A stretch of 36,484 nucleotides of DNA from Gymnopus androsaceus JB14 (Eukaryota; Basidiomycota; Agaricomycetes; Agaricales; Omphalotaceae), in assembly GCA_009733575.1 (NCBI GenBank), contig ML769404.1:374416-410899 (forward strand), read 5' to 3'. A program made the position numbers and the translations under genes. Of this stretch, positions 34,330 through 36,484 are shown one piece after another; position 1 is the stretch's first letter, and every line of letters begins with the position of its first letter. Under the pieces are notes generated by a model. The model did not search any database. It saw only the letters and a program-made list of their open reading frames with translations, and was not told the DNA's origin.

Positions 34330-34391
34330 GGCAATGCCGGACTAGCTCTCTAATGGGCGAACCCCAACGAGAGCTAGCCACGGCATTGCAC
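34330..34391. repeat. Two-block hairpin
   Basis: GCAATGCCG at 34331-34339 pairs with CGGCATTGC at 34381-34389, and CTAGCTCTC at 34342-34350 pairs with GAGAGCTAG at 34369-34377. This gives 18 base pairs with one small internal loop and an 18-nt apical loop. It sits just outside the right inverted repeat. It could be a transposon end, a foldback element or an unrelated structure. Confidence 0.75.
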
Positions 34392-35028
34392 AGAAAGAAA
34401 AAATGCAAAAACAATTAATTGTATACACTAGAGTTTCGAATGCTCATCGCCAGGTATGTAATTTATCAGATGTATCCAATCTGGTGACCGAGAATACTGC
34501 TTTGCCATCAGGCGCATATAATGTGGTGTTGTAATTTAATTATAGTATGTTGCCGCTGTCAATTGTAATTCATTTGTTGACATTGCTATTAATTACAATT
34601 GTAGGTGTTTGTAAACAAACCCAATGCCGTAGGTTGCAGATGTTTGGAAAAATACTGGATTAAAAATTAAAAGATTGTCATCTATACTATGAAAATACAC
34701 ATACCATTTCACCTCCTGTAGAAGATACGCTGTATCTCCAGGATCAAGGAATTATGCCAATGCTGTCATGGCTAATCTCTGGACCCTTGACCGGGCCTAC
34801 ATGCACTGAAAGCACCACACATAAGAAATGATATGTATATTTTGAACTATTACTCTAAAATATACTGGAGTAATAGTAGGTATACTACAATATCATACCT
34901 ATAGCATGATGCCTTGTGAGCATATTGAAAGCTATGACTCAAGGCTGGTAAGTATCTCACAATAGTAATATGCTGTCTGCATTAAGTAGATATAAAACTT
35001 TCCATTGCATGGCAGTAGTATCCTTCTT
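34392..35028. other. AT-rich non-coding stretch downstream of the kinase
   Basis: No gene is supported. Repeated AATTACAATTGTA-like words occur around 34560-34605, and similar words lie at 29038-29095 on the other side of the candidate transposon. These may be remnants of an older insertion target or simply AT-rich sequence. Confidence 0.5.
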
Positions 35029-36484
35029 TCATGACTGCAGATTTTTCATGAATGTCTTAACAGTGGGCCTATCTTGTGCAGAATGCATCCACAAGTTCAT
35101 TACTGCAGTCCATAGTCCATTGGAAAATCCATCTGCAGGACGAGGTGGTCGAGTTTCCCTCAGCACTGCAAGAGAGACTTCAACATCACTTTTCAAATTT
35201 GAAAAGGGAGGTGCACCAGTGATAATCTAGAATACAGTGGTCAACAGCTGGGAGGTCTGAATTTTGAAGTTGAAAGCAACTTGCCTCAAAAATAGTGCAA
35301 CCAAATGCATACATGTCTGTGGGCTTGGATGGTCTTGTATCCACTTCATAATCAAGCAGTTCTGGAGCCATCCATCTAACACTACCGCGGGGGCTTCCTG
35401 TGGATGATGAAAGGGATTGCAATGTGCTTGTTATACTTGCTAGACCAAAATCAGCAAGACAACATTTCCCAGAGTCACTTATGAGAATGTTGGCCTATGA
35501 GTTGTGAAAAACCCAGTAAGATGATGAAGATGGTGGTCAAAGGAAATATACACGCACTCCTTTCAGATCACCATGGACTACTGGTGGTCTGCGGGTATGC
35601 AGGTATCTAAGCCCACAGAGTATGTCACATATCTATGGTGCAGTCAGAATGTTTAAGGAGTGACAATGAAATCAACAGATTATGCTTACAATTTCCCTCT
35701 TGTCAGCATCAGAATGCATACTCAAATAATTCATTACACTCCCATCACGGCACCAGGGTGAAACTAAGCAGTAATTTTGTGGGAAAAGTTCTGTATTGAC
35801 CCCTAGAAATGGAAGGACATTTGGATGATCCAACTGGCTCCATACAAGTACCTCTTGTGACACTTCCTAAATCATGTGTGAGTACTTACAATGTACAGTG
35901 TGCAACTGAATGCACCTTGAATAATTCACTTCTTGATGGTTCTGTGGCAGTAAAGAAGCGGAGAACCTTGAGACATGCAGGGTCTCCACTTGCCATTTGA
36001 CCTCTCCAGATATCCTACAGTAGTAACATTCAAGACTCAGCAGATAGATGAAGTGAGTACACATACTGCATATCCCCCACCACACACTGGGTAGTCTGCC
36101 TCCTTTCTAAGATCCCAAAGGTAGAGGGATGAAGGAAGGAGCTCAATCTTTTGTGCAATGTTGCAGGTGTATCTAAATAGTTTAAATTTGAAGTCATCTG
36201 CTGCTGAGAGCCTTGCTTCCTATTCCTCAATTCTTAAAATTCAGGAATCTGTCCAAATAGAGATCACTTACCAAGTGAAGTAGCTCCAGAAGAATGTTAA
36301 GGTGATATGGTTTACTCCAGTCTGGATGATTCCAAGGATCAGCAAGAACATCAGCAAGAACATCCAGAAATGATGGATCATTGAAGTCAACAGTGAATGC
36401 CACTGGGGCATTACTATCATCAGCCAGATTGACAAACCATACACCACTTCTTGAACATCTAAGATGTGCTTGTGTTTGGCCATG
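35029..36484 (-). CDS. Protein kinase, tyrosine-kinase-like (TKL) group, 5' end outside window
   Basis: The gene runs off the right edge; its first visible residues include FTVDFNDPSFLDVLADVLAD. Splicing on the minus strand gives a full kinase domain: glycine loop GGGYADIWRG, catalytic lysine CLKVLRFF, helix C region SQEVLVWSQLDHPNVLPFLG, catalytic loop HGDLKGANIL (HGD instead of HRD), DFGLAS, activation segment SSSTGSPRGSVRWMAPELL, KPTDMYAFGCTIFE, and a C-terminal lobe ending FMKNLQS with TGA at 35029-35031. All catalytic residues are present. The intron 35227-35284 is GC-AG. One upstream junction near 36170-36270 does not keep frame in my reading. Such TKL-like kinases are expanded in agaricomycetes. 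The substrate is unknown. Confidence 0.85.

Overview
The window looks like nuclear DNA of a mushroom-forming basidiomycete (Agaricomycetes). Genes are split by many 45-70 nt introns with GTRNGT or occasional GC donors. The gene set is fungal: a RhoGAP, ATP10, Het-C and a mitochondrial-type Fe-S serine dehydratase. The repeats are also typical: a KDZ transposase, hAT-type miniature elements and a TKL-like kinase.

Layout. (1) 1-9470 is an AT-rich, repeat-dominated block. It holds two copies of a ~200 bp repeat, minus-strand gene debris, and a broken Spt5-like (NGN + KOW) gene. A 678 bp hAT-type miniature element with a perfect 8-bp target duplication sits inside that gene; a second, 966 bp element lies downstream. 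(2) 9471-26593 is an ordinary gene-dense island: L-serine dehydratase (-), RhoGAP with PX and PH domains (+), ATP10 (-), Het-C (+), a large acidic AT-hook protein (-) and a small conserved-looking protein (+). The serine dehydratase and RhoGAP genes share a short bidirectional promoter with a CACGTG box. (3) 26594-29100 has no convincing gene, only a possible WD40 remnant. (4) About 29140-34290 is a candidate KDZ-type DNA transposon. A CxC5/CxC6 KDZ transposase (-) and a zinc-finger/Cys-rich gene with three in-frame TGA codons (+) face each other tail to tail between diverged inverted repeats. (5) 34291-36484 carries a strong hairpin and the 3' part of a protein kinase gene (-) that runs off the window.

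The island genes form no single pathway. Serine dehydratase (serine to pyruvate plus ammonia) and ATP10 (ATP synthase assembly) are probably mitochondrial, the RhoGAP is probably cortical, and Het-C probably secretory. The most informative features are at the edges. The transposon-rich block abuts and appears to have replaced the last codons of the serine dehydratase. The miniature-element insertion is clean enough to reverse on paper. The 29-34 kb element may be a transposase-plus-partner unit. I derived exon structures by hand; for serine dehydratase, RhoGAP, ATP10 and the AT-hook gene the exon lengths sum to an uninterrupted frame.
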